Positions 16,265-25,581 of a DNA stretch of 64,000 bases are shown here, piece after piece. The notes under the pieces were generated by a model that was not told where the DNA came from, did not search any database, and was given only the letters and a program-made list of their open reading frames with translations. Positions within the stretch are counted from its first letter, which is position 1; each line of letters opens with the position of its first letter. Origin of the DNA: Streptomyces sp. ISL-100 (GTDB lineage: Bacteria; Actinomycetota; Actinomycetes; Streptomycetales; Streptomycetaceae); assembly GCF_018614615.1 (NCBI RefSeq), contig NZ_JAGGOK010000036.1, positions 62,001 to 126,000 of the forward strand, written 5' to 3'. The translations under genes were made by a program, and so were the position numbers.

Positions 16265-16567
16265 TCAGGCTCCACCGCTGACACCTGAGGCGACAAAGCG
16301 CCTGTGGAGAGGGAAGAACTCCACCTGGGGGTCACTCTTCACACCCAGCTCCCCCTTGAGCACGGGCTCGATCCTGGCGGCGACGAACGCGGGGAAGAGA
16401 TCCTCCGACTCCCAGATGTCGAGCACGTGGAAGCCGTCGCCGGCGAACCAGGCCGTGTGCAGCACCAACCCGTCCGGAGGCTCTTCTTCCCAGCGCACCC
16501 TGGCGCGGGCCGCGTCGTACAACTCCGGGGTGATCTCGGGCCAGACAAGGGTCATCACGACTGCCAT
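16265..16567 (-). CDS. Small alpha/beta-barrel-like protein, 100 aa
   Basis: The protein (MAVVMTLVWPEITPELYDAA, VRWEEEPPDGLVLHTAWFAG, GFHVLDIWESEDLFPAFV) fits the general pattern of dimeric alpha/beta-barrel (ABM-like) proteins: strand, helix, then a WES-containing strand and a helix with a proline-bounded end. No catalytic residue can be assigned. It is convergent with the MerR gene, 28 bases apart. Confidence 0.7.
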   Translation of the reverse strand: MAVVMTLVWPEITPELYDAARARVRWEEEPPDGLVLHTAWFAGDGFHVLDIWESEDLFPAFVAARIEPVLKGELGVKSDPQVEFFPLHRRFVASGVSGGA

Positions 16568-16720
16568 GGAGGTCCCTCACAATCGTCTCGGTGCGGCGGC
16601 GTCTTCCCGGCTTCCACACGGCGACGCTAAGTGGACCGGGCCGCCCGGGCATCTCCGCACGGCCATTCGTGCCGCCCGGCTGCCCCACCTCGCCGCCACG
16701 TCGCCCCGCGCGGGCAACGC

Positions 16721-16754
16721 AAGAGGCCCCCTGGATTTCTCCAGGGGGCCTCTT
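16721..16754 (-). terminator. Terminator of tRNA-Arg(ACG)
   Basis: AAGAGGCCCCCTGGA and its exact complement surround a TTTC loop directly downstream of the tRNA on the minus strand. Confidence 0.8.
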
Positions 16755-16761
16755 GGCTGTG

Positions 16762-16834
16762 TGCACTCGGCAGGATTCGAACCTGCAACCTTCTGATCCG
16801 TAGTCAGATGCTCTATCCGTTAAGCTACGAGTGC
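16762..16834 (-). tRNA. tRNA-Arg (anticodon ACG)
   Basis: The 73-base cloverleaf has acceptor GCACTCG/CGAGTGC with discriminator A, D-loop TAGCTTAACGGATAG, anticodon loop CTACGGA (anticodon complement at 16799-16801) and T-loop GGTTCGAATCC. The A-34 of this tRNA is the substrate of TadA, encoded at the left end of the window. Confidence 0.97.
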
Positions 16835-16978
16835 TTGGCGTTGGGGGTTTTTTCTGCCCCGTCGGCGTTGCGAGAACAACATTACATGACCTGCGCCGTC
16901 ACGCGAAATCCATTAGCCGCACCCCTGCTGAGCTGCGAAAACGGCCTTCAGGCGGCCGCGAAACAGCTTGCGGAACGA

Positions 16979-17010
16979 CCGAAGCCCCGGTCCTCGGACC
17001 GGGGCTTCGG
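16979..17010 (-). terminator. Terminator of tRNA-Ser(GCT)
   Basis: A perfect 15-bp inverted repeat (CCGAAGCCCCGGTCC and complement) with a two-base centre lies 10 bases past the tRNA 3' end on the minus strand. Confidence 0.8.
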
Positions 17011-17020
17011 TGATCATGCG

Positions 17021-17111
17021 CGGAGGCGGAGGGATTTGAACCCTCGATGGGCTTTAAGACCCAAACCGCATTAGCAGTGCGGCGCCATAGACCGGACTAG
17101 GCGACGCCTCC
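17021..17111 (-). tRNA. tRNA-Ser (anticodon GCT)
   Basis: The 91-base class II tRNA has acceptor GGAGGCG/CGCCTCC, anticodon loop CTGCTAA (anticodon complement AGC at 17073-17075), a long variable arm (TTTGGGTCTTAAAGCCCA) and T-loop GGTTCAAATCC. The discriminator is G. Confidence 0.96.
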
Positions 17112-17305
17112 AGCACACTCTCTCGCCTGCGCGAGTGGGTGCGTGCAGATGATGACACAGCCTTGCGTGGTGCCACCAATCGCAGCCCACGGTACTAGGC
17201 AGGTGGGGGCCAGGGCAAAGTCCTTCCGGTTGCGCAACGCCCGGGGCTGCGGAGCGTTAGAGAGTGCGGGGCGCCCCTGCCCCCTCTTGAACCTCAGGAG
17301 CCTCC

Positions 17306-17791
17306 ATGCTGCGCCGTCTCACCCTCACCGCCGCCGCGTCCTTCGCCGCACTGTCCGCCGCCGTCCCCGCCACGTCCGCCGCGGCGGCGCCCGTCCCGCT
17401 CCCGCCGCTCCAGGACGTACTCCAGGAGGTACTCCAGGGCGGCGCGCGGGACGGCCAGGACGGGCAGGACCGGCTCACCGTGACGACGACCCAGACGGGC
17501 AACCGCGCCGCCAATGGGACGTACGAACTGAGATGCGGACCCACGGGCGGCACGCACGCGCAGGCGCAGGCCGCCTGCGACCGGCTCGAGGAGCTGGCCG
17601 GGGAGGGCGGCGACCCCTTCGCCCCCGTGCCGCAAGATCGGATGTGCACCCACCAGCACGGCGGGCCCGCCACGGCGCGGATCACCGGTACCTGGAACGG
17701 GCGAAGCGTCGACGCGACGTTCAATCAGGGCAATGGCTGCGAAATCTCCCGCTGGCGCGAGATGGTGCCGGTGCTTCCCAGCGTGCGTTGA
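17306..17791 (+). CDS. SSI-type secreted serine protease inhibitor
   Basis: A Sec signal peptide (MLRRLTLTAAASFAALSAAV, cleavage near TSAAAA) is followed by a 130-residue domain of the Streptomyces subtilisin inhibitor family. The pattern is LTVTTTQTGN, YELRCGPTGGTHAQAQAACD, DRMCTHQHGGPATARITGTW, DATFNQGNGCEISRW. Four cysteines suit the two SSI disulfides. The reactive-site segment after the third cysteine (THQHGG) differs from classical SSI (PMVYD), so the target protease may differ. These proteins are exported and block subtilisin- or trypsin-like enzymes in SSI relatives. An ATG after AGGAGCCTCC sets the start. Confidence 0.85.
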   Translation: MLRRLTLTAAASFAALSAAVPATSAAAAPVPLPPLQDVLQEVLQGGARDGQDGQDRLTVTTTQTGNRAANGTYELRCGPTGGTHAQAQAACDRLEELAGEGGDPFAPVPQDRMCTHQHGGPATARITGTWNGRSVDATFNQGNGCEISRWREMVPVLPSVR

Positions 17792-18029
17792 CCGTCCGCT
17801 CCCGCTCCGCCCTCGGCGGCGCCGACGGGCACTCGTGCCTGGTCAGGGCCTACGCCGCGCCGTCCGATGTGGCCGCAAGCCCACACAACCTTGGTGAGAG
17901 CTCCCCCTCATCCGCCGTCGCGCGCCCATCGCCTGCCTTTAGACTCCCTCCAGTGACAGCTTGCGGCCCGAGGGGCAAAATGAGGCCGGCTGTCGGCAAG
18001 GTGCAGTAGTTCAGGGAGGAACCGTCGTC

Positions 18030-21000
18030 GTGAGCAGCAGGCCATCCCGAGGCGCTGCTCGCCTCGCAGCGATACTCGACGCACTTCCTGACGGGCTGTT
18101 GCTCGTCAATTGCAACGGCACCGTCGTCAATGCCAACACCATCGCCCTGGAGACGTTCGAGTCCCCAGGGACGGGACTCGTCGGGCGCGGACTGCTCGAT
18201 CTCCTGCCGACGTTCGACTCGAAGCTGATCCCGGGATCGATGCGCCGGGCCGACGGCGAGGACGATCAAGGGCGTACGAAGCCGACCCGGATGATCGCGC
18301 GGCGCACGGACGGGACGGAGTTCCCGGTCGAGGTGACCAGCGCGAATCTGGAGGACGGCCGCGACGCCTACGCGTCCCACACCGACCGCCCCAGCTTCAC
18401 CGGCGACGAGCTGCTGATGCTCGTCGTACGCGATCTGTCGGGGACCGTCGACACCGAGGCCGAGCTGGCCCGTTCGCAGCGCCAGACCGAGATGATCCTT
18501 CGGGCGGCCGCGGAAGGTGTCGTCGGCACGGACACCGACGGGCGCGTGGTGCTGGTCAACCCGGCCGCCGCGCAGATACTGGGTTACCGCGCCAGCGACC
18601 TCGGCGGCAAGGAACTGCACCCCCTCGCGATCCACACGCGCGCCGACGGCACTCCCTTCCCGTACGACGACTCGCCCCTCGCGGACACCCTCAAGTCCGG
18701 GCGCAAGCACCGGGTGCGCGGGCAGGTCCTGTGGGCGAAGAACGGCAAGCCGGTCGCCGTCGACCTCACGACCGCTCCGGTACGGGACGGCGAGCAGCTC
18801 GTCGGCGCCGTGATGACCTTCACCGACCGCCGGCCGTACGACGAACTGGTCGAAAAGCAGACAGAGGTACTCGAACGCGAGACCAAGCGGTACGAGGAGA
18901 TGGCCGGGCGGCACGCCCAGCTGACCGCCGTACTGGGCGAGTCGCTGCGCGGCCCCCTGGAGGAACTGCGGGGCGAGCTGGGGACGCTGGCCTCCGACCC
19001 CGCCGGGCAGCTGTGGCCCGAGGCGAACCAGATCCTGCACCACCTGGCCGCCGGGTACGCCCGGATGACCACCCTTGTCGAGAATGTCCTGGGCTACCAG
19101 CGGCTCGCGGCGGGCACGGAGCAGTTGACGAAAGCCAAGGTGCTGCTCGACGGTGTCGTGGCGGCCGGTGTCGAGGGCGCGATCGAGCTGATCGGTCCCG
19201 GGCGGGCCCAGTTCGCGGTGCACGCGCCGCCGATCGAGGCCGAGGTGGACGCGGGGCGGCTGGCGACGGCTCTCGCGCATCTGGTCGCCGACGTGGCCGG
19301 GATCGACTCGACGGGCAAGGCACCGGCGGCGGCGCCCGGCGGCGGCTACACGGACTCGACGATCGTGGTCGCGGCGGCGCAGCGCGGTGAGGTCGTACGC
19401 ATCGAGGTGCGCGGGCCGTACGCCGGGGGAGACCCGGTGCACGAGCCGATCGTGCGCGGCATCGTGGCGGCGCACGGCGGCGTACTGCAGACGCACGAGG
19501 TGCCCGGCGTGGGCGGGAACGCGTACGTGCTGGAAGTGCCGCTCGGCGCGGGCGCCGGGGCGGTCGCCCCGGCGCAGACCAAGGCGGCCGCTCCGGATCC
19601 GGTTCCGGTGCCGGCGCAGCAGTCGGCGCCCGCGGACGGTGGCGGGCGGCGGGCACGGCGGTCGTCCACGGACGCCTTCCTGGAGCTGGACGGCAAGCGC
19701 GCGGAGGGCGAGCAGGCCGCCGTGGCGGCCGGGCCGGTTCCGACCGGCGCGGGCGCTGCGGGTGCTGCGGGTCCTGCCGGCTCCGAGGTCCAGGAGTCGG
19801 CTGCGCCCACCGGGCGGCGCAGGGCGCGGCGTGGCGAGGCGGACGCCGCGGGCACGGTGGCGGGGCCGCGGGAACGTATTCCGGCGCAGGCTTCCGGGGA
19901 TGGCCCGGGCGCCGCTTCAGGCGCTGTTTCCGGCGCTGTTTCCGGCTCCGGTGGTACGGGGCGCAGGCGCGGGCGGCCCAGTCCCGTCGAGGGTGGCGGC
20001 AACGGGCGTACGGGCGGTGGAGGTGGCGGCGCCGTAGAACTGCGTGCCGCGCTGCCGGCCGCCGCGACGCCCGGGTCTTCGGGTGCCGTCTCGGAAGGCT
20101 CCGTTGTCACGGCTTCCGAGGGGGCGCACGGAACCGGGCGCGCGGCGCTCGGGGAGACCGTGCCGCCGCAGGGTGTGCCCGTCGACGTACCTGGGTCTAC
20201 AGGGCGTCGTGCACGGCGTGGTGGGGACGGGGCGCACGAGAACGCGCCCGCGCTGCCCGCCCTGCCTTCCGCACCGTCCGGCCCGAACGAGTCCCCACAG
20301 CAGCAGCTCCAGCAACAACAGCAGGCTTCGGGGCGGCGTGCGCGCCGGGCGCTCGCGCCACCGGCGCAGGAGCGGTCCGAGGCCCCCCGCAGCGCCTTCG
20401 CGCTGCCGCCGGCCGACGCCGACCGGGTGCCACCGACGGCGGGTGAGGCGGACGCCTCGCTGCCGGGCCGCCACGACGCCGTACGCACCACTGCGGACGC
20501 GGACCACACTCCGCCGCAGCCGCAGCCGCACCCGACCCCGGCACCGACGGGGCGGCGCAGGGCGCGCGGCGACGTTCAGCCGGGGCAGCCCGTTCCGGAC
20601 GGCAACCACACTCACGACAGCGATGCCGTATCCGTGCCCCCGAGCTGGTCGGCCGCCCCCGGCGGAGCCACCGCGACGACGACCGGTACGACGCAGACCT
20701 GGCCCGCTCCCGGCTTCGCGGTGGGAGCGGTGAGCGAGGACGACGCCGAGCAGCACGCGGACGGCGCGGAAGGCGTGAACGGCGTGAACGGCGTCGCGCC
20801 CGGCACCGGACCGCAGCAGCCGCGCACCGCGCAGCCGTTGCCACCCGCCCAGCCCCTCCCCGCCGAAGCCCCCGCAACGGCTACCGGCCAGACGGCCTCG
20901 CAGGCACAGGCAGCACCCGCACCGGCGTCCGCGCCCCTGACCGCCGACTCCACGCAAGGCCGCGCGTTCAGCGTCCGTACCCTCGGCCAGGGCATGCCGT

Positions 21001-22058
21001 TCGCCCAGCAGATCGCCCAGCAGCAGCAGAACCAGACCCTGGGTTCGGGACGGCGCCGTAAGCTCGCCGCCTCGCGCACGGAGGCCGAGCAGTCCACGCC
21101 CGCCGAAGGCGCCGCGACGCAGGACAGCGCCGAGCCCGCGGCCCGTCCGCACCCCCAGGGCCAGGGCCCGGGCCAGGGCCCGCTCCAGCAGCGGCTGTCG
21201 ACCCAGGGTGAGGGCCGTGCGTACGCCATAGGCGCACCCGACGAGGGTTCGGAGGGCCCTGAGCCTCTGGACGGCCCCAACGGCGCCGTGGAGGTGGCCA
21301 ACCGGCCCCAGCCGCAGCCTGTCGACGACGAGCTGCCCCCGGAGCCGCTCGACAACCCGCGCCGCCTGCTGGTGTGGCCCGCCCCGGACGTCTCCACGCA
21401 GCAGGCGCTGAGCGACCGCGGCTACCGCCCGGTGATCGTGCACTCCCGCGAGGAGGTCGACGCACAGATAGCGGCGTTCCCGGCGGCGCTGTTCGTCGAC
21501 CCGCTGACAGGGCCCATCACCCGTACGGCGCTCCAGTCCCTGCGCCAGGCCGCCGTCGCCGCCGAGGTCCCCGTCCTGGTGACGGCCGGGCTCGGGCAGG
21601 CGACGCGTGAGGCGGCGTACGGCGCGGATCCCGCCGTACTGCTGAAGGCGCTCGCGCCGCGCGACAGCGAGCAGCACCCGTCGCGCGTGCTGCTGATCGA
21701 GGAGCACGAGGAGATCGCGCTCGCGCTGACGGCGACGCTGGAGCGGCGCGGCATGCAGGTGGCGCGCGCCGGGACGGACACCGAAGCGGTCACGCTGGCG
21801 ACGCAGATGCGGCCGAACCTGGTGGTGATGGACCTGATGCAGGTACGCCGCCGCCGCGCCGGAATCGTCGACTGGCTTCGCGCGAACGGGCAGTTGAACC
21901 GCACGCCGCTGGTCGTCTACACCTCGGCCGGACTCGACGAGGGCGAACTGCACCGGCTCGCCTCGGGGGAGACGGTGCTCTTCCTCGCGGAACGCTCGAC
22001 GAGCGTCGAGGTGCAGGGCCGGATCGTGGACCTGCTCGCGAAGATCGGCACGAACTGA
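18030..22058 (+). CDS. Giant PAS/degenerate histidine kinase/receiver-like protein with Arg-motif linker
   Basis: The protein is 1342 aa. PAS 1 is about residues 8-135 (AAILDALPDGLLLVNCNGTV) and PAS 2 about 150-265 (EMILRAAAEGVVGTDTDGRV). A kinase-like module spans about 285-515, but the H-box reads GESLRGPLEELRGEL with no histidine and the N-box reads LAHLVADVAG with no asparagine. Then come about 600 residues of Pro/Ala/Gln-rich linker with seven Arg motifs (such as GRRARR, GRRRARR, GRRRGRP and GRRRKL) near residues 537, 594, 642, 722, 766, 839 and 1005. Residues about 1220-1342 look like a receiver (VLLIEEHEEIALAL, LVVMDLM, VVYTSAG), lacking the usual switch Lys. The GTG start has GGGAGGA. 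It probably scaffolds or senses rather than phosphorylates. Confidence 0.8.
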   Translation: MSSRPSRGAARLAAILDALPDGLLLVNCNGTVVNANTIALETFESPGTGLVGRGLLDLLPTFDSKLIPGSMRRADGEDDQGRTKPTRMIARRTDGTEFPVEVTSANLEDGRDAYASHTDRPSFTGDELLMLVVRDLSGTVDTEAELARSQRQTEMILRAAAEGVVGTDTDGRVVLVNPAAAQILGYRASDLGGKELHPLAIHTRADGTPFPYDDSPLADTLKSGRKHRVRGQVLWAKNGKPVAVDLTTAPVRDGEQLVGAVMTFTDRRPYDELVEKQTEVLERETKRYEEMAGRHAQLTAVLGESLRGPLEELRGELGTLASDPAGQLWPEANQILHHLAAGYARMTTLVENVLGYQRLAAGTEQLTKAKVLLDGVVAAGVEGAIELIGPGRAQFAVHAPPIEAEVDAGRLATALAHLVADVAGIDSTGKAPAAAPGGGYTDSTIVVAAAQRGEVVRIEVRGPYAGGDPVHEPIVRGIVAAHGGVLQTHEVPGVGGNAYVLEVPLGAGAGAVAPAQTKAAAPDPVPVPAQQSAPADGGGRRARRSSTDAFLELDGKRAEGEQAAVAAGPVPTGAGAAGAAGPAGSEVQESAAPTGRRRARRGEADAAGTVAGPRERIPAQASGDGPGAASGAVSGAVSGSGGTGRRRGRPSPVEGGGNGRTGGGGGGAVELRAALPAAATPGSSGAVSEGSVVTASEGAHGTGRAALGETVPPQGVPVDVPGSTGRRARRGGDGAHENAPALPALPSAPSGPNESPQQQLQQQQQASGRRARRALAPPAQERSEAPRSAFALPPADADRVPPTAGEADASLPGRHDAVRTTADADHTPPQPQPHPTPAPTGRRRARGDVQPGQPVPDGNHTHDSDAVSVPPSWSAAPGGATATTTGTTQTWPAPGFAVGAVSEDDAEQHADGAEGVNGVNGVAPGTGPQQPRTAQPLPPAQPLPAEAPATATGQTASQAQAAPAPASAPLTADSTQGRAFSVRTLGQGMPFAQQIAQQQQNQTLGSGRRRKLAASRTEAEQSTPAEGAATQDSAEPAARPHPQGQGPGQGPLQQRLSTQGEGRAYAIGAPDEGSEGPEPLDGPNGAVEVANRPQPQPVDDELPPEPLDNPRRLLVWPAPDVSTQQALSDRGYRPVIVHSREEVDAQIAAFPAALFVDPLTGPITRTALQSLRQAAVAAEVPVLVTAGLGQATREAAYGADPAVLLKALAPRDSEQHPSRVLLIEEHEEIALALTATLERRGMQVARAGTDTEAVTLATQMRPNLVVMDLMQVRRRRAGIVDWLRANGQLNRTPLVVYTSAGLDEGELHRLASGETVLFLAERSTSVEVQGRIVDLLAKIGTN

Positions 22059-22072
22059 GGCACGAACTGAAG

Positions 22073-22110
22073 ACTGGAGGGGCCCCGCGCCGTTGCGGGG
22101 CCCCTCCAGT
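22073..22110. terminator. Bidirectional terminator
   Basis: ACTGGAGGGGCCCCGC pairs perfectly with its complement around GCCGTT, between the convergent sensor-like gene and acyl-CoA ligase gene. Confidence 0.8.
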
Positions 22111-22136
22111 GGTTCACGGGTGCGGGTGCGGGTGCG

Positions 22137-23783
22137 TCAGAACGTCGTGACGTCCAGCTCGCCGTCCGCGTACTGCTTGCGGATCACCTTCTTGTCGAAC
22201 TTGCCCACGCTCGTCTTGGGCACGGCCGGGATCATCGCCCAGCGCTCCGGCAGCTGCCACTTCGCGATCTTGCCGGCGAGGAATGCCCGCAGCTCCTCGT
22301 AGTCCGCGGTCGCGCCTTCCTTCAGCACCACCGTGGCCAGCGGGCGCTCGCTCCACCTGTCGTCCGGTACGGCGACGACGGCCGCTTCCGCGACGTCCGG
22401 GTGGGCCATCAAGGCGTTCTCCAGTTCAACGCTCGAGATCCACTCCCCACCCGACTTGATGACGTCCTTCGCGCGGTCGGTGAGGGTGAGGAAGCCTTCG
22501 TGGCTGATGACGCCGATGTCGCCGGTCTTGAGCCAGCCGTCCTCGCTGAACTTGTCGGCGGGCCTGAAGTCCTCACCCGCCGCGCCGCCGTAATAGGCGC
22601 CGGCGATCCAGTTGCCCCGTACCTCCAGCTCACCGGCCGACTCGCCGTCCCAGGCGAGGATTTCGCCGTTCGGTCCGATCAGGCGCGCCTCCACACCGGC
22701 CGGGAAGCGGCCCTGCGTGATGCGGTACGGCCACTCCTCCTCGGGGGTGAGCCCGGCCGGCGGGTGCGCCATGGTGCCGAGCGGCGAGGTCTCCGTCATG
22801 CCCCAGGCGTGGCAGAGCCGCACACCGAGCTTGTCGTACGCCTCCATGAGGGCCGGCGGGCAGGCGGCGCCGCCGATGGTGACGCTCGCCATGGAGGAGA
22901 GGTCACGCGGGTTGGCGGTGACCTCGGCGAGCAGGCCCTGCCAGATGGTGGGGACGGCGGCGGCGTGCGTCGGCTTCTCGCGCTCGATCATCTCGGCGAG
23001 CGGGGCCGGCTGGAGGAAGCGGTCCGGCATGAGCATGTTGATGCCGGTCATGAACGTGGCGTGCGGCAGACCCCACGCCATCACGTGAAACTGGGGCACG
23101 ACCACGAGGGTGGTGTCCTTGTCGTTCAGACCCATCGACTCGGCCATGTTGACCTGCATGGAGTGCAGGTAGATGGAGCGGTGGGAGTAGACGACGCCCT
23201 TGGGGTCGCCGGTGGTGCCGGAGGTGTAACACATGGCCGCGGCGGCGCGTTCGTCCAGCTCGGGCCAGTCGTACGTGGTGGGGCGGTCCGCGATCAGGTC
23301 CTCGTACTCGTGCACGCGCGGCGCGCAGCCGTCGAGGAGCGAGCGGTCTCCGGGGCCCGAGACGACCACGTGCTCGACACTCTTCAGGTGCGGGAGGAGC
23401 GGCGCGAGCAGTGGCAGCAGCGAGCCGTTGGCGATGACGACCCGGTCGGCGGCGTGGTTGACGATCCAGACCAGCTGCTCGGGGGGCAGGCGCAGGTTGA
23501 GCGGGTGGAGTACGGCGCCCATGGAAGGGATCGCGAGGTACGCCTCCACATGCTCGCAGTTGTTCCACATGAGGGTCGCAATACGCTGGTCGCCGTCGAC
23601 GCCGAGCTCGTCGCGCAGAGCGTTCGCGAGCCGTGTCGCGCGCTCGCCGGTCTCGGCGAAGGTGCGGCGCTGTGGCTCCTCCTCACCGGTCCATGTGGTG
23701 ACCTGTGAGCGACCGTGGATCGTCATCCCGTGCTTCAGGATGCGGGTCACGGTCAGTGGTACGTCCTGCATGGTGCTCAGCAC
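22137..23783 (-). CDS. Fatty-acyl-CoA ligase (AMP-binding)
   Basis: This 548-residue member of the ANL superfamily activates a carboxylic acid to an acyl-adenylate and then the CoA thioester. The P-loop YTSGTTGDPKGVVYSHRS is near residue 187; GGAACPP, the HAWGMTETSPLG motif, GWLKTGDIG and the C-terminal catalytic lysine in PKTSVGKFDKK are all present. Length and motifs fit medium/long-chain FadD proteins rather than acetyl-CoA synthetase. The GTG at 23783 is chosen because GGAGG lies five bases upstream; an ATG four codons later is possible. It is not part of the acyl-CoA operon at 25.6-30.5 kb. Confidence 0.88.
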   Translation of the reverse strand: MLSTMQDVPLTVTRILKHGMTIHGRSQVTTWTGEEEPQRRTFAETGERATRLANALRDELGVDGDQRIATLMWNNCEHVEAYLAIPSMGAVLHPLNLRLPPEQLVWIVNHAADRVVIANGSLLPLLAPLLPHLKSVEHVVVSGPGDRSLLDGCAPRVHEYEDLIADRPTTYDWPELDERAAAAMCYTSGTTGDPKGVVYSHRSIYLHSMQVNMAESMGLNDKDTTLVVVPQFHVMAWGLPHATFMTGINMLMPDRFLQPAPLAEMIEREKPTHAAAVPTIWQGLLAEVTANPRDLSSMASVTIGGAACPPALMEAYDKLGVRLCHAWGMTETSPLGTMAHPPAGLTPEEEWPYRITQGRFPAGVEARLIGPNGEILAWDGESAGELEVRGNWIAGAYYGGAAGEDFRPADKFSEDGWLKTGDIGVISHEGFLTLTDRAKDVIKSGGEWISSVELENALMAHPDVAEAAVVAVPDDRWSERPLATVVLKEGATADYEELRAFLAGKIAKWQLPERWAMIPAVPKTSVGKFDKKVIRKQYADGELDVTTF

Positions 23784-23908
23784 GGCGTCCTCCCGGTGGG
23801 CGCTACGCGGCAGTAATAAGGGTGGCCTGATTCTGCGCACGTACCAGGCGGTATGTCACTACTTCCGGGAGCACGAATCGGATGCGGTCGGGGGAGCCGG
23901 GGGAGAGG

Positions 23909-24487
23909 TCAGCGGACCGGGGCCAGCTCCGGGTCCTCGCGGAGCTTGCCGAGGGCGCGCGAGACGGCGCTCTTGACCGTACCGACGGAGACGCCGAGGA
24001 CCTCGGCCGTCTGGACCTCGCTGAGGTCCTCGTAGTAGCGCAGGACGACCATGGCGCGCTGCCGGTCCGGCAGCTTCATGATCGCGCGCCACATCGCGTC
24101 GCGCAGCACCTGCTGCTCGGCGGGGTCGTTGGCGAGGGCGGTGGCCGTGGCGGTGCTGGAGGCGGAGGCGGGCTCGGGGAGCTCGTCGGTGGCGTACTCG
24201 TCGACCTTGCGCTTGCGCCACTGCGAGGTGCGGGTGTTGAGCAGGGCTCGGCGTACGTAACCGTCGAGGGCGCGGTGGTCCTCGATCCGGTCCCAGGCGA
24301 CGTACGTCTTCGTGAGCGCCGTCTGCAGCAGGTCCTCCGCGTCGCACGGATTGGCGGTGAGCGAGCGGGCGGTGCGCAGCAGTACGGGTCCCCTGGCGCG
24401 TACGTACGTGGAGAACGACGGGTAGGGCGTCGGCGTCGCCGCCCTTGTCGCCGCCTTGGATGCGCTGGTGCAGACAGGCGTGGTCAT
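23909..24487 (-). CDS. SigE-family ECF-type RNA polymerase sigma factor
   Basis: The 192-residue, two-domain sigma factor has region 2 from about residue 28 (YVRARGPVLLRTARSLT, DAEDLLQTALTKTYVAWDRI, ALDGYVRRALLNTRTSQWR) and region 4 from about 130 (LPDRQRAMVVLRYYEDLSEV, TAEVLGVSVGTVKSAVSRAL). This matches the actinobacterial SigE-like (SigE-family/SCO4005-type) group. No anti-sigma gene is adjacent; the downstream gene on the same strand is the acyl-CoA ligase, 125 bases away. The ATG at 24487 gives the usual MTTPV-type short N-terminus. Confidence 0.88.
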   Translation of the reverse strand: MTTPVCTSASKAATRAATPTPYPSFSTYVRARGPVLLRTARSLTANPCDAEDLLQTALTKTYVAWDRIEDHRALDGYVRRALLNTRTSQWRKRKVDEYATDELPEPASASSTATATALANDPAEQQVLRDAMWRAIMKLPDRQRAMVVLRYYEDLSEVQTAEVLGVSVGTVKSAVSRALGKLREDPELAPVR

Positions 24488-24662
24488 GAAGACCACGCTA
24501 GGAGCGCGTCGTGCGCGGCGGATCGGCCCCAAGTCCCGAAACCGGATCCGCCTCAGGTTGTAGGGGTGGGGACGGCCCCACCTCCTGAGGGTGGAGGCCG
24601 AAGGGCTCTTCATAGGGGTCGCGTCTCAGGGGCGGGGCCGTCTCTTCCTGCGTTGCGGCAGG

Positions 24663-25565
24663 TCAGCGGCGGATCCGTGCGACCGGGGCGTCCGCCGCGT
24701 TCAGGTCGATGGTCAGGCGGCGGCCGCCGTGCTTCTCCGTGACGTTTCCGGCGTACTGGTGGATGCGGCGGTGCGGCGTCCAGGCCCATTTGGACAGGGC
24801 GCGTTCGCCGTACAGCGACGGCTTGCGGTCCCAGCGGGCGAACCACATCGCCGACGGCAGGTCCGTCACCCCCGACCTGCGGGCGCGCTCCATGTGCCGC
24901 ACGCCGGACTCCGCGCTGCTGTAGAAGCCCGGGAGGTACGCGTTCTTGCGCATTTCACGGTTCCAGCCGCGGATGAAGTCGAGGGTGGTGCGGGCGCAGC
25001 GGCTGTTCCCCTCGTTGTACGCCTCCATGTCGAGGTAGAGCGCACTGCCGGCGCGCATGCCGAGCGCCTTCGCCGCGCGGACCGCCTGCCTCGCCTCCTT
25101 CTTGCCCTGGCGCCAGGGGGCGCGGCCCATCCTGACGCGCCGCTTGTTCTTGGCCTGCACGCAGGGGGACTGCGAACCGACGAAGACCGGCAGCACCCGC
25201 CAGCCCATCCGGTCGACGGCCGCCACCCACCGCTTGCTGAGGTGACGCTGCTTCTGGCATTGCCGGCCGCGGCCCGCGAAGTAGACGCCGACGGCCCGGT
25301 ACGGGGAGGAGCGCCACGCCCGCATCGTGGAGAGCGAGGGGGTATGGCAGGTGTCGAAGGCGCGGCCGCGGAACTTCACGGTGCCGGCGGCCGCGGCCGG
25401 TCCGCCGGCCGGTGCTCTCGACCGGGCGGCGGCGTCCACCTGATGCGGCACAACCAGCAGGCCCAGCAGCCCGGCCAGGGCGACTGTGTATCCGAGGAGC
25501 TTCTGCGCGTAGATTTTTTGCAGGTACATGGGGAGAGTGAACGTGCCCCCACCCGAACCGACCAC
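24663..25565 (-). CDS. Secreted DUF1906 (Rv2525c-like) glycoside-hydrolase-fold protein
   Basis: An N-terminal signal or anchor (KLLGYTVALAGLLGLLVVP) is followed by a roughly 230-residue DUF1906 domain: FRGRAFDTCHTPSLSTMRAW, AVGVYFAGRGRQCQ, VLPVFVGSQSPCVQA, GSALYLDMEAYNE and GFYSSAESGVRHM. DUF1906 is a GH25-like TIM barrel; the Mycobacterium relative Rv2525c is a Tat-exported cell-wall protein. The DxE pair in YLDMEAY is in place. It starts 16 bases after the ltp2-like stop (GTG with GGGGG upstream), so it may be the last gene of that operon; the ATG at 25529 is an alternative start. Confidence 0.8.
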   Translation of the reverse strand: MVGSGGGTFTLPMYLQKIYAQKLLGYTVALAGLLGLLVVPHQVDAAARSRAPAGGPAAAAGTVKFRGRAFDTCHTPSLSTMRAWRSSPYRAVGVYFAGRGRQCQKQRHLSKRWVAAVDRMGWRVLPVFVGSQSPCVQAKNKRRVRMGRAPWRQGKKEARQAVRAAKALGMRAGSALYLDMEAYNEGNSRCARTTLDFIRGWNREMRKNAYLPGFYSSAESGVRHMERARRSGVTDLPSAMWFARWDRKPSLYGERALSKWAWTPHRRIHQYAGNVTEKHGGRRLTIDLNAADAPVARIRR

Positions 25566-25581
25566 CGCTCAGCCCCCGGCC

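Noticed and set aside
17850..19496. Long minus-strand frame opposite the PAS/kinase-like gene
   Set aside because: It is antisense to well-supported PAS domains, with Arg/His/Gly-rich composition and no ribosome-binding site.
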